Source: Planomicrobium soli (GTDB lineage: Bacteria > Bacillota > Bacilli > Bacillales_A > Planococcaceae). From it: 64,000 nucleotides of DNA. The position numbers and the translations under genes are program-made. This document shows, one piece after another, positions 16,992 through 24,851 of this stretch. Numbering within the stretch: position 1 is the stretch's first letter; each line of letters begins with the position of its first letter. Below the pieces are notes generated by a model that was not told the origin of the DNA, ran no database searches, and saw only the letters and a list, made by a program, of their open reading frames with translations. The DNA lies in NCBI RefSeq assembly GCF_003014655.1, contig NZ_PYAT01000002.1:248001-312000 (forward strand), in the 5' to 3' direction.

Positions 16992-17648
16992 TTACTCCAA
17001 TACCTCGATTTTTACGTCTCGCGCAACAATCTTCACCTCAGTCCTCGGGCTGTCGAATAGGGCCTGAAGTTCGAAACCAGGATCGGTCAGATCCATTTCA
17101 TCATACAGCCACCAGGCGCCTTCAAACTCTTCTGGAATGTTGGCTTCTGTAACTCCGGTGAAGGTTAGCTCGATATCGGTGAAATAATGGAAACAGCCTC
17201 TGCAATCGAGCTGGATGATCAGCACCTCATCCGACGGCTTTTCGACCGAAATCACGGTTGCGTCGTGCAGGCTTTCCTCCACCAATTGTACAGCGCCAGC
17301 CGGAAGCTGATCTTTGATGGACTCGTAGTGGCGGTTATACTCGCCAAAAAGCGCCTCCATACGCTCCTCTCTTTCCGCTTCCCATTGTTTAGCCATATCG
17401 CGCAATTCTTGCGTCGGAAAACCTGAGTTGATGGTGCCGTCATGGATATACGGATAAAACGATTCGGGCAGGAATTTCAGTAGATCCGCACGCATCTCTT
17501 CCAAATCACGGCGGTTTATCTCCTTGTAGTCAATGCCTTCAGCTTTATAATAAGCCAGTTCTTCTTCCCACTCTTCTAACGTCTCATGGAAAGTCAGAAA
17601 ACCAAATACCTGCATTTCCTCATACCAGTCTTTCGTGAAATATTTCAT
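16992..17648 (-). CDS. DUF4085-like protein
   Basis: A 218-residue soluble acidic protein. The opening MKYFTKDWYEEMQ and the C-terminal beta-rich region with FEGAWWLYDEMDL resemble DUF4085 proteins of Bacillales, whose function is not known. RBS GGGAGGTG. It is upstream of the esterase in the same direction. Confidence 0.6.
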   Translation of the reverse strand: MKYFTKDWYEEMQVFGFLTFHETLEEWEEELAYYKAEGIDYKEINRRDLEEMRADLLKFLPESFYPYIHDGTINSGFPTQELRDMAKQWEAEREERMEALFGEYNRHYESIKDQLPAGAVQLVEESLHDATVISVEKPSDEVLIIQLDCRGCFHYFTDIELTFTGVTEANIPEEFEGAWWLYDEMDLTDPGFELQALFDSPRTEVKIVARDVKIEVLE

Positions 17649-17935
17649 CAGACACCTCCCATTGATTTTTTCAGCCGGTCCTGGTTGCCATTAAAAATTT
17701 AGTCTCTAATAAATCCAATTGCGGACAGCGTTTTTACCGCATAAGCGGGGAATAAAACTAAACATCGGATTTAAGAACATCGTTATAGCAGGTAAGAATT
17801 TGGATACACTGTGAATTATATTATACAGTCAGAATCGTTCAGGATTGTCTCTAGCATAGGAGCGTGTTTTTATAAGCGTTTATCTCTGTTTTCCTGCGGG
17901 GATACAACTAAAAACTGCTTTAGAAGGGGTATATT
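17649..17935. other. Intergenic region
   Basis: AT-rich and without an ORF with RBS. It must hold the promoters of the DUF4085 gene (minus) and of the small genes at 17936 (plus), but no unambiguous hexamer pair stands out. Confidence 0.3.
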
Positions 17936-18078
17936 ATGAGCCAGCACGAATCATCTATACAAAAACGAACATGGAAAAAATAAACGAACTCCTTGAAGAG
18001 AAATACAAGGAAACGTTAAAAAATTCCCATTCAACTGAAAGCAGATTTAAGGAGGAAGAAAAATGGAACAGAAACTAG
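17936..18078 (+). pseudogene. Probable frameshifted small gene
   Basis: ATG at 17936 has a good RBS (GAAGGGGT) but stops after 15 codons (MSQHESSIQKRTWKK). A second frame that overlaps it starts at 17971 without RBS and reads MEKINELLEEKYKETLKNSH... for 35 codons. Joining them across a single-base shift near 17971 gives one continuous highly charged peptide of about 47 residues. It ends by overlapping the start of the next gene, as in a translationally coupled pair. Either a real indel or two tiny ORFs. Confidence 0.35.
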
Positions 18079-18314
18079 CAGTAACTAATGATATACTGTT
18101 TTTCGCTTTAAAATATGTATTAGGTAAAAGTTCAGATGCACCTATACTTGTAATGGATACAATCAAGGAAAATATTAAGAGTATAGAAGATGTTAATTTA
18201 AGAGAATATATCCGTGAAATATATGAGTGTAGAAATTCAGGCATGATTACAGATGAAACAACTTGGCTGGATTTTGTAGACTATCTTCAGGAAGAATTAA
18301 GGAGTAGAGAATAG
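18063..18314 (+). CDS. Small hypothetical protein, 83 aa
   Basis: MEQKLAVTNDILFFALKYVL..., acidic and predicted helical, with no recognised domain. The RBS AAGGAGGAAG is near ideal. Its start overlaps the end of the small broken ORF upstream, and a terminator follows 40 nt after the stop, so this is a real short transcription unit. Base composition is more AT-rich than the neighbours. Confidence 0.6.
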   Translation: MEQKLAVTNDILFFALKYVLGKSSDAPILVMDTIKENIKSIEDVNLREYIREIYECRNSGMITDETTWLDFVDYLQEELRSRE

Positions 18315-18356
18315 TAAAAGATTGTTCCCATCAAGCTGATAGATAAAACTGAAATA

Positions 18357-18393
18357 GGAATCCGCTTTATTGGTGAATCGAGCGGATTCCTTA
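18357..18393 (+). terminator. Terminator after the 83-aa gene
   Basis: AGGAATCCGCT pairs with AGCGGATTCCT across a 15-nt loop. The T-run is short. Confidence 0.6.
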
Positions 18394-18441
18394 TGTGAGG
18401 TTACTATTTAGCTTAAATCATGTTTGACTAATAGATACAAT

Positions 18442-18951
18442 TCAGTTCGCCAAGGCAATCTTAATATGCTCCAAATGATGTTCTTCGTGCCAGGACAGTT
18501 TTGCCAGTTTCGTTGCGACGCTGATTTCGCCATTCGTTTCGTGAGTAAAGACGCGGTTCAATTGTTCTTCCGTCACATGCTGGCCAAGTGACACAATCCG
18601 TTCGTTCAGCCCTTCCAGCATCCGGATCGAACTTTCCACCGGCAGCTCATTGTCCGGAAGCGCTGCCCATTTTTCCTGGTCAAAAGCCGGAACCGTCGGA
18701 TTGTCATCCGTCAAAGCTAATTTCAGGCGCTGGTACATATTAAGTTGCGAATCTGCAATGTGATGCACCAGCTGACGGACTGTCCAGCTGCCTTCTCTGT
18801 ACTTCTTAGCCAATTGCTCATCGTCCAATCCATCAACTGCTTCCCTCAGCCGCGTCGTGTATGTTCCGATTTTCCCTAGCCATCCCTGGACATCTTCAGC
18901 TTTCACATTTTCAGGAACCTCTAATTTTCCAATGGGAAATTTCACATCCAT
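18442..18951 (-). CDS. DinB/YfiT-family metal-dependent protein (putative bacillithiol S-transferase)
   Basis: A 169-residue four-helix protein of the DinB superfamily. The three metal His positions are visible: VHHIADSQ and HEEHHLEHI. The overall sequence (GSWTVRQLVHHIADSQLN, WAALPDNELPVESS) is close to B. subtilis YfiT. Members of the superfamily in bacillithiol producers transfer the thiol onto electrophiles; whether this one does is not shown. Single gene. Confidence 0.8.
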   Translation of the reverse strand: MDVKFPIGKLEVPENVKAEDVQGWLGKIGTYTTRLREAVDGLDDEQLAKKYREGSWTVRQLVHHIADSQLNMYQRLKLALTDDNPTVPAFDQEKWAALPDNELPVESSIRMLEGLNERIVSLGQHVTEEQLNRVFTHETNGEISVATKLAKLSWHEEHHLEHIKIALAN

Positions 18952-19175
18952 TTTTCCAACCTCTTTTCCTTATCCGTATTTTTGGACTATCGTATTCACG
19001 CCCAATATACCAATGAGGTCGGATTTTGTAAACTGGCAGAAGGTGCACTCAAACTCCGGTTTCAGATAATGCTTTTTCTTTGCCTCACAATTTTTAAGGA
19101 TGAATAAACTTAAACGCCGTACCTAAGAACTTTGTATGCACTACAATATAAATGGTGTCTTATGGCCAGAACCAT

Positions 19176-20255
19176 TTAGAACTGTTTCAAACACAAAGGC
19201 ACGATTTTAGGTGCTTTTGATGCGATTTGATCTATCAGAACTTGCGCGTAATCAGTAGGATTAACATTTTTAACACTGAATACTTTCTCGCTGTTTCGGA
19301 CCAGTTGTTCCAGAATCGCTTTTTCATTTGATGCGGCTTCTTCGATCGCCATGCCGGGATTGAAAAATTCATAAGCAGTCAAGAACGGTGATTTCAAGTA
19401 ATGGAACGCATTGCGGTTCAAGTTCAGGATTTTCCGGACCGCTTCTTCAGCCGGTTCTACGGATACTTTATCTCCTCCCCTTTCGAGAATCGCGACATGT
19501 GTCACGGTTTCTGCGTCCAGGATGGACGAAGCAGAGACGTAATCGGTGATCGGCTTCGCTTTTAAAAAATCGATATATTCAAGCTGCGGGATCATCTTGG
19601 TTGCTTTGTTCTTCAGCTTTGACGCCATACTTTGTTCCATATTCGAATAAAAGCGGAATGTACTCGTCCATGGCACCGAAAAGATCTCATTGCCATCTGT
19701 AATCGCCAGATCCTCTGCGATAAATTTCGCACCATGGTTCATGCAAGCCATCATGCTGCTCAGCGTCTTGCCCGTGCTTGGTGGGGCGAATACTGCAACC
19801 GCTGCACCGTCTTTCTTGAATGCTGAGCAATGGATGGGTGCATATCCTTTCTTGAGAAGAAGCAGCGTAGCAAGATCTGTCAGGATATAGCCTACAGAAT
19901 GTAAATTCATAAAGCGATGGGTAACGAATTTATAGTAATTTTTATTGACAGTGATTTTAGGCTCGTCAGACAAGAGATTTTCCGCTTTGATGCGCAGCTT
20001 TTTGCCCATAGCGAAATCGCGCGTGTAATAGATTTTCTCTCCGCCTGAATTGCCATTGAAATAATGGTATTTGCCAAGTTCAGCCAGCTGGTCGTCCTCA
20101 TTAAAGTCCTCGATCACCAAATGGAGCTTTACTTTGCATGCTTCATAGTCTGCCTTTTCCGCTTCAGGCATGTTGTACCCGAATGACCATTTAAAGTTTT
20201 TGATATTGGTTTTGACCGCCAGAACCCCTTTGGCCGCAATGTAATAATGTTCCAC
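19176..20255 (-). CDS. HprK-like P-loop kinase, copy 1
   Basis: 359 residues with a unique N-terminal half (1-135) and a C-terminal PEPCK/HprK-type kinase domain: IHCSAF (the lHAS-like motif), Walker A FAPPSTGKT (156-164), and FIAEDLAITDG (ED 181-182, like the DD of HprK). True HprK phosphorylates HPr; this protein lacks the HprK N-terminal domain and belongs to the HprK-related group, some members of which phosphorylate RiPP precursors such as paeninodin. Start is GTG after GGGGGAG. It is last in a minus-strand block: kinase copy 2, MurJ-like flippase, a 49-codon ORF, this gene. Substrate unknown. Confidence 0.7.
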   Translation of the reverse strand: MEHYYIAAKGVLAVKTNIKNFKWSFGYNMPEAEKADYEACKVKLHLVIEDFNEDDQLAELGKYHYFNGNSGGEKIYYTRDFAMGKKLRIKAENLLSDEPKITVNKNYYKFVTHRFMNLHSVGYILTDLATLLLLKKGYAPIHCSAFKKDGAAVAVFAPPSTGKTLSSMMACMNHGAKFIAEDLAITDGNEIFSVPWTSTFRFYSNMEQSMASKLKNKATKMIPQLEYIDFLKAKPITDYVSASSILDAETVTHVAILERGGDKVSVEPAEEAVRKILNLNRNAFHYLKSPFLTAYEFFNPGMAIEEAASNEKAILEQLVRNSEKVFSVKNVNPTDYAQVLIDQIASKAPKIVPLCLKQF

Positions 20256-20303
20256 TGTTACTCCCCCTCATTCCGCGTGTAAGCTTCTCCCTACAAGATC
20301 TTT

Positions 20304-20453
20304 TTACAGTCCGCACATTCTCCGCCAGGCAACTGCTTTAGCAAGGGTCAAGCTCCCCATTACATTAGCTTGTTGCTGAAATTCTCCTTCGCCTTCTGCT
20401 GCCGAACCCCCATTCGACAGCGCAGCTCCGGAGCCAAAAGAATGCGAACACAT
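20304..20453 (-). CDS. Candidate 49-aa peptide ahead of HprK-like kinase 1
   Basis: ATG at 20453 opens a frame MCSHSFGSGAALSNGGSAAE..., with a Gly/Ser/Ala-rich start, a Gln stretch and an end WRRMCGL. It fills most of the 250-nt gap between murJ and kinase 1. A GAGGAG lies 15 nt upstream, which is rather far. Its position directly before a kinase of a family known to modify peptides makes it a possible substrate; equally it may be untranslated leader. Confidence 0.3.
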   Translation of the reverse strand: MCSHSFGSGAALSNGGSAAEGEGEFQQQANVMGSLTLAKAVAWRRMCGL

Positions 20454-20507
20454 AAAGATAGATCGAATCTCCTCAATAATCTGTTTGCTTTAAATATGAA
20501 CCTGGCC

Positions 20508-22022
20508 TTATCTTTTTGCCAGCGCCTGAAGCCGGGCTTTGTAATAGGCGACGTCGCTGAGCTGAAGAAGCCAGAGCATGATGCCATAGACCACAATGCC
20601 TGTACCTACCCCGCAAGCGAGGGCAATGGTATCGGAATGGCCGTGGCTGATGAAGTCGAATACGCTTTTGGCGGCCAGCGCCATAACAGCCGCTGCGGCG
20701 ATCGATTTGGAAATATCCAATACGATTTTTCTGGTATTCATTGAACCGACTTTGCGTACAAGAGATACATAGAGCAGTCCGGTACTTGCCAAAGTAGCGA
20801 GGCTTGTGGCGAGCGCGAGCCCATTGATGCCCATGATCCGCGACAGGAAGATATTCAGGCCGACATTCAGGAACATGGCAAAAAATGCACTGATCATGGG
20901 CGTCCTGGAATCTTCGAGCGAGTAGAACACCTTTGCCAGGACTTCACGCAGCCCGAATCCGAGCATGCCGATCGAATAAAAGAAAAGTGCGCCGGAAGTT
21001 AATGCAACCGCATCTTGTCCAAAAGCGCCCCGGCCAAACAGGAGCTCCGTCACTTGCCGGGAAAAAATCATCAGCCCGAATGTTGCCGGAATCACCAGCA
21101 AGGCGATGGTGGTAATGATTTTTCCGACAATGTCTTTTAGCTGGGCCAGATTTTTGTTGACCGCAAGCTTAGAGATCTTCGGAAACATGACGGTGACAAT
21201 CGCGGTAACGAAAATTGCCTGGATGAAGAACTCGATCCGGTGTGAATAGGTTAAAGCGGAAATGCCGCCTTCTGTAATTCGGGAAGCCAGCGTCTTGTCG
21301 ACGAGCACATTGATCTGGTCCGCCGACACGCCGATAATGACCGGAATCGCCAAAAGGAGCATTTTCCGGACATTCTTTTCTGCCGGTTTAACGACTGCAC
21401 TATGCCGGTATCCTGACTTGCGGATGGACGGCAAAAGAAACAGAAACTGGACCAGAACTGCCAAGACCGAACCGATGGACAATAAATAAAAGTTCACTTC
21501 ATAGCTCAGGTAAATGAAAAAAATGATCAGCAGATTCAATGGCAAACCACTGAGCACGGTCGCCAAAAACCGCTTATTGACATCCAAGTAACTATTGAAG
21601 ATATAGACCAATGCGGTGAAGTAAATGCTAAAGGCGGAAATGCGGGTGAAATCCACCGCGATTTGGAGCGTTTCGCCTTCAAAGCCGCTGGCAAATACCT
21701 TTACGATTTGTACGGGAAACAGCTGCATCGCCACAACCAGCACCGTGGACAGCAGCATGACAATATTCGTCAAATTTGCCGTGAAGCGGGTGGCTTCTTT
21801 CATCCCTTGATGTTCGTTGATCTTCGTGTAGATCGGGATGAAACTGGCTGCTATGCCCATACCGACAAAAGAAAACAGCACAGATGGAATCGTCTGGGAA
21901 ATCAAGTACGCATCGGTTAAACCGTCTGCGCCATAAAAATAAGAAAGGGAGATATCCCTTGAAAATCCAAGCACTTTCGTCATAACAATCACTGTCATAA
22001 GCGCAATGACGGTCTTTTCCAT
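20508..22022 (-). CDS. murJ: MurJ/MviN-type lipid-linked oligosaccharide flippase
   Basis: A 504-residue MOP-superfamily protein with about 14 spans. The MviN signature is clear: KVLGFSRDISLSYFYGADGLTDAYLISQTIP at the start and LLFGRGAFGQDAV later. MurJ moves lipid II across the membrane. Because it is placed between two HprK-like kinases rather than in a cell-wall cluster, it may instead flip another undecaprenyl-linked glycan; that is inference. Start ATG after GAGGTAGAG. Confidence 0.8.
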   Translation of the reverse strand: MEKTVIALMTVIVMTKVLGFSRDISLSYFYGADGLTDAYLISQTIPSVLFSFVGMGIAASFIPIYTKINEHQGMKEATRFTANLTNIVMLLSTVLVVAMQLFPVQIVKVFASGFEGETLQIAVDFTRISAFSIYFTALVYIFNSYLDVNKRFLATVLSGLPLNLLIIFFIYLSYEVNFYLLSIGSVLAVLVQFLFLLPSIRKSGYRHSAVVKPAEKNVRKMLLLAIPVIIGVSADQINVLVDKTLASRITEGGISALTYSHRIEFFIQAIFVTAIVTVMFPKISKLAVNKNLAQLKDIVGKIITTIALLVIPATFGLMIFSRQVTELLFGRGAFGQDAVALTSGALFFYSIGMLGFGLREVLAKVFYSLEDSRTPMISAFFAMFLNVGLNIFLSRIMGINGLALATSLATLASTGLLYVSLVRKVGSMNTRKIVLDISKSIAAAAVMALAAKSVFDFISHGHSDTIALACGVGTGIVVYGIMLWLLQLSDVAYYKARLQALAKR

Positions 22023-22323
22023 AATTCTCTACCTCATTTGCTCAAAGGATGGTATTTGGCACTCTTCCTTGGCTGCTGGTTTCAAGCGGCCGGCTATGGA
22101 ATTACCAATCGCGGGGACAAACATCTGCCTGCAGAATAGAGCCCTTTTTTCAAAATTGCAGAGTGCAAAACACCATAGTGAAGCATCCACCCTTTCTCTT
22201 TCTAACTATTTACTTTAAATTTCATACTAGAATGAATAGGTTAAATGCAGGTTAAATTATTTAACTAGTTAAAATACTTCTGATATCCATTAAAGAGCAC
22301 CACGCTATACCATTTTCCTCAAC
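22023..22323 (-). other. Leader region of murJ
   Basis: About 300 nt between the kinase-2 terminator and murJ. A 31-codon frame, MFVPAIGNSIAGRLKPAAKE..., runs from 22124 to 22029 just before murJ but has only a weak CAGGCAG ahead. AT-rich ACTAGTTAA-like sequence near 22250-22270 may hold the murJ promoter. Confidence 0.25.
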
Positions 22324-22355
22324 AAAAAACCGCCTCTCGAAAGAAGGCGGTTTTG
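22324..22355 (-). terminator. Terminator of HprK-like kinase 2
   Basis: On the minus strand AACCGCCT pairs with AGGCGGTT, followed by TTTTG. It separates kinase 2 from murJ. Confidence 0.8.
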
Positions 22356-22361
22356 CCAGAT

Positions 22362-23372
22362 TCATTGGACTGAAACAGGTGTTTTGTTTACATCCATTTC
22401 AAAAAGCAGCGCTTCCGCATAATGAGTCGGATTTTCCCTTTTCAGCGTGAACGCTTTTTGGGAGTTGTTGACAAGGGCAGTAAGGATTTCCCGTTCTTTT
22501 ATAAGCCCTTCATCAATCATCAAGCCCGGGTTGAAAAATTCGTATGCAGTCAGTAAAGGCGACCGTAAATAATTGAATTCATAACGGTTCAAGTTCATCA
22601 ACTTGGCAATGGCAATGCTTTCAGGCAGCAGCGCCGTTCCGTCCTGATCTTTTTCAAGAACCGCCACGTGGGTCACTTCCGCTGAAAGAACGGCTTGCCT
22701 TTTTTTGTCCTGAGCCGTTTCGGCCTTCGGGTCCCTGCTTTTATCTTTCTTGCTGTTTTCGGTGTAATGGCAAAATGAATTGGTCCAAGGCACCGCATAA
22801 ATAGTTTTCCCATCTGTAATGGCCATGTCCTCAGCGATAAACTTGGCGCCGAAATCCATGCAGGCTGTGACAGCGCTCAACGTTTTCCCCGTATCCGGCG
22901 GAGCGAACACTGCCACAGTTTTATCCTCTTTCTGGAAAGCTGAACAATGGATCGGCGCAAAACCTTTTTTCAACAAAAGAAGGGCCGCTAAATCCGTGAC
23001 AATATAATGGATGGAATGCAAATTCATAATTCGGTGTGTGATAAATTTGAAATAAGTTTTATTGACCGTGATTTTCGCTTCTTCCGACAGGAGATTCTCC
23101 GCTTTAAAGCGCATCTTTTGGTTCATTGGCAGCTTACGGGTGTAATGGACCTCATTCCCGCCTGGTGAACCATTGAAATAATGATACCTCCCCATGGACG
23201 CAAGTTTTTCATCATCATTGAAATTCTCCAAAACAACATGGATTTTTACCGCGCAGTTCAAGTATTCGTCTTCTGTGCTTTCGGGCATATCACTTCCAAA
23301 ACACCATTTAAACCCCTTGATATTCGTTCGAATGCCTAAAATACCTTGTGAAGCTACATAATAAAATGACAA
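22362..23372 (-). CDS. HprK-like P-loop kinase, copy 2
   Basis: Paralogue of the kinase at 19176. With the TTG start at 23372 the two align residue for residue over the first 190 positions, which supports this start; RBS GGGGGGAG lies 5 nt before it. Motifs: IHCSAF, FAPPDTGKT (156-164) and FIAEDMAITDG. It lacks about 22 residues that copy 1 has after residue 206. The ORF can be read 26 codons further upstream to an ATG at 23450, but that stretch does not align. Own terminator. Substrate unknown; probably acts with copy 1 and the flippase. Confidence 0.7.
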   Translation of the reverse strand: MSFYYVASQGILGIRTNIKGFKWCFGSDMPESTEDEYLNCAVKIHVVLENFNDDEKLASMGRYHYFNGSPGGNEVHYTRKLPMNQKMRFKAENLLSEEAKITVNKTYFKFITHRIMNLHSIHYIVTDLAALLLLKKGFAPIHCSAFQKEDKTVAVFAPPDTGKTLSAVTACMDFGAKFIAEDMAITDGKTIYAVPWTNSFCHYTENSKKDKSRDPKAETAQDKKRQAVLSAEVTHVAVLEKDQDGTALLPESIAIAKLMNLNRYEFNYLRSPLLTAYEFFNPGLMIDEGLIKEREILTALVNNSQKAFTLKRENPTHYAEALLFEMDVNKTPVSVQ

Positions 23373-23386
23373 AGCTTCTCCCCCCT

Positions 23387-23446
23387 TCAACTTTTTCGCA
23401 CGAGTGCTGCAGAACCCCTTCCACAAGAACCTTTCCGCGATTTCAT
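23387..23446 (-). CDS. Candidate 19-aa peptide ahead of HprK-like kinase 2
   Basis: ATG at 23446 reads MKSRKGSCGRGSAALVRKS and stops 14 nt before the kinase start. GGTGG lies 8 nt upstream. Basic and Gly/Ser-rich. It mirrors the position of the 49-aa ORF ahead of copy 1. Very short, so it may be chance or a leader peptide. Confidence 0.2.
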   Translation of the reverse strand: MKSRKGSCGRGSAALVRKS

Positions 23447-23699
23447 ACATAGTTCCACCGCTTTTCGGTCTTCTCGTATTTTAAAGGTAAAGGAACGAGG
23501 TTAAATAAACGTTAAAATTCAGTAAAGTATATGAATATTCTGTTAGTTTTATAAATTTTCTGCTTACTTTTCTTTCATCTCTCTGTAATTGAGCAGGAGA
23601 GAGTAATTCCTTCTTGCCTCTCGCCGCCAGACGTATCAGTTTGTTCTATTCTTTAGCAGGGTAGACAAGAAACAAATAAGTATTCAGGAGGAAACAGAC

Positions 23700-24341
23700 A
23701 TGAAAAAGAAATGGATTCCAATGTTGCTGGCATTTGGGTTATTGATTTCATCTCCCCTCTCCTTTCAATCGGTGACAGCTCTAAGCAGCGCCTCTGCAGC
23801 CCAGGAAGAGAAGCTGCCGGCAAGACTTGAGAATCTGATGGACATCGCGCCAGAGCATCAGTTTACTCTTCGCAAAGGAAGCGTGCGCATTGAAGTGGAA
23901 CTCCTCCAATGGACATTAAATCAGTATGGGCTCCCAACAGCGGTTGATGGCATCTTTGGATCTAGGACAGAAAAAAATGTCCGGCAGTACCAAAAGGATA
24001 AAGGCTTGAAAGTTGATGGCATTGTCGGTGAGAAAACGTGGGTAGCAGTTTACGGGGAACACAAAAAACCTGCAGATCCAGAAGGAAAACTGCCGGCCGA
24101 GCTGAGAAATCTAATGGACATTGCGCCGGAGCATCAGTTTATTCTGCGTGAAGGAAGTGCCCGAATTGAAGTAGAGCTTCTCCAATGGACGTTGAATCAG
24201 TATGGACTACCAACAGCGGTTGATGGAATCTTTGGGCCCCAGACAGAAAAAAATGTCCGGCAATATCAAAAGGATAAAGGCTTGAAAGTTGATGGCATTG
24301 TCGGTGAGAAAACGTGGGTTGCACTATACGGGGAATATTAG
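23700..24341 (+). CDS. Secreted protein with two peptidoglycan-binding (PG_binding_1) domains
   Basis: 213 residues: a signal peptide (KKK, hydrophobic core, cleavage near SASAAQ), then two nearly identical units at about 40-122 and 130-212. Each carries the PG_binding_1 pattern LLQWTLNQYGLPTAVDG, TEKNVRQYQKDKGLKVDG and VGEKTWVA. About 9 of 83 positions differ between units, so the duplication is recent. There is no catalytic domain. It likely binds the cell wall; its function beyond that is unknown. Good RBS GGAGG and a strong terminator. Confidence 0.8.
   Translation: MKKKWIPMLLAFGLLISSPLSFQSVTALSSASAAQEEKLPARLENLMDIAPEHQFTLRKGSVRIEVELLQWTLNQYGLPTAVDGIFGSRTEKNVRQYQKDKGLKVDGIVGEKTWVAVYGEHKKPADPEGKLPAELRNLMDIAPEHQFILREGSARIEVELLQWTLNQYGLPTAVDGIFGPQTEKNVRQYQKDKGLKVDGIVGEKTWVALYGEY
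23817..24341 (+). repeat. Tandem duplication inside the PG-binding gene
   Basis: Bases about 23817-24057 and 24087-24338 encode the same 83-residue unit at about 89 percent identity, with many identical DNA stretches. Confidence 0.85.
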
Positions 24342-24406
24342 AAAGATCATTTCTATAGCATCGCTTTAAAGGAACTTGTGCCGGGTGAACTTAATATACT
24401 TTCCGA

Positions 24407-24440
24407 GAAAAAATCCGCCCAACTATAAGGCGGATTTTTT
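24407..24440 (+). terminator. Terminator of the PG-binding gene
   Basis: AAAATCCGCC pairs with GGCGGATTTT, followed by TT and an A/T-rich stretch. Confidence 0.8.
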
Positions 24441-24851
24441 AGTTGGCATTGTGTTTCTGTACAAAGATTCATTGAGATGGATCGATGCTTGGCTTCAAAA
24501 GAAGAACAATAACCAAAACCCATTAAGAGGTTAACTATATTAAACAAACAAAATTCCTTTAAAACGCAACTACAAAAACTATTACTTTTTCCCTCCCTGC
24601 TATACAGGTTCTAAACTATTAAATAAAGATTTCCACTTACTTACTACTCAATCAAAGGAAAAAGGTTTAGGAATATAATATCAAGGGGAAAATTACAATA
24701 AATCCATTAGATTGGATAAACAACAGTATACTGTTTATTGCTAGAAAATTTCTCTATTTTATCAGCAGCCTATAGCAATAAGAGGCAATCCGGATGGACG
24801 TCCGGGTTTTATTTTGGGTTATAACAAAATAGAAATTAGGGGGAATGATCT
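24441..24851 (+). promoter_or_regulatory. Leader of the TRAP operon with a palindrome and an attenuator-like hairpin
   Basis: No gene is seen here. AACAGTATACTGTT at 24722-24735 is a perfect 14-bp palindrome with the GTAT-AC core common in GntR/FCD operators. At 24790-24805 CCGGA/TCCGG forms a hairpin followed by GTTTTATTTT, only about 40 nt before dctP, which looks like a leader terminator. TATAAT at about 24675 may be a -10 box. Confidence 0.4.

Noticed and set aside
19176-20255. True HPr kinase/phosphorylase
   Set aside because: Lacks the HprK N-terminal domain and the lgt neighbourhood, and has two copies next to murJ; only the kinase fold matches.
20308-20345. Lasso-peptide gene cluster around the kinases
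   Set aside because: No asparagine-synthase-like cyclase, protease or PqqD-like gene is in the 60-kb window, so only the kinase similarity remains.
22049-22070. Sigma-54 -24/-12 promoter (TTGGCAC)
   Set aside because: A TTGGCAC occurs upstream of murJ on the plus strand, but the -12 TTGCW part is missing and the strand does not face a gene.
24353-24547. 64-codon minus-strand ORF after the PG-binding gene
   Set aside because: Covers the terminator of that gene, lacks an RBS, and encodes nothing recognisable.
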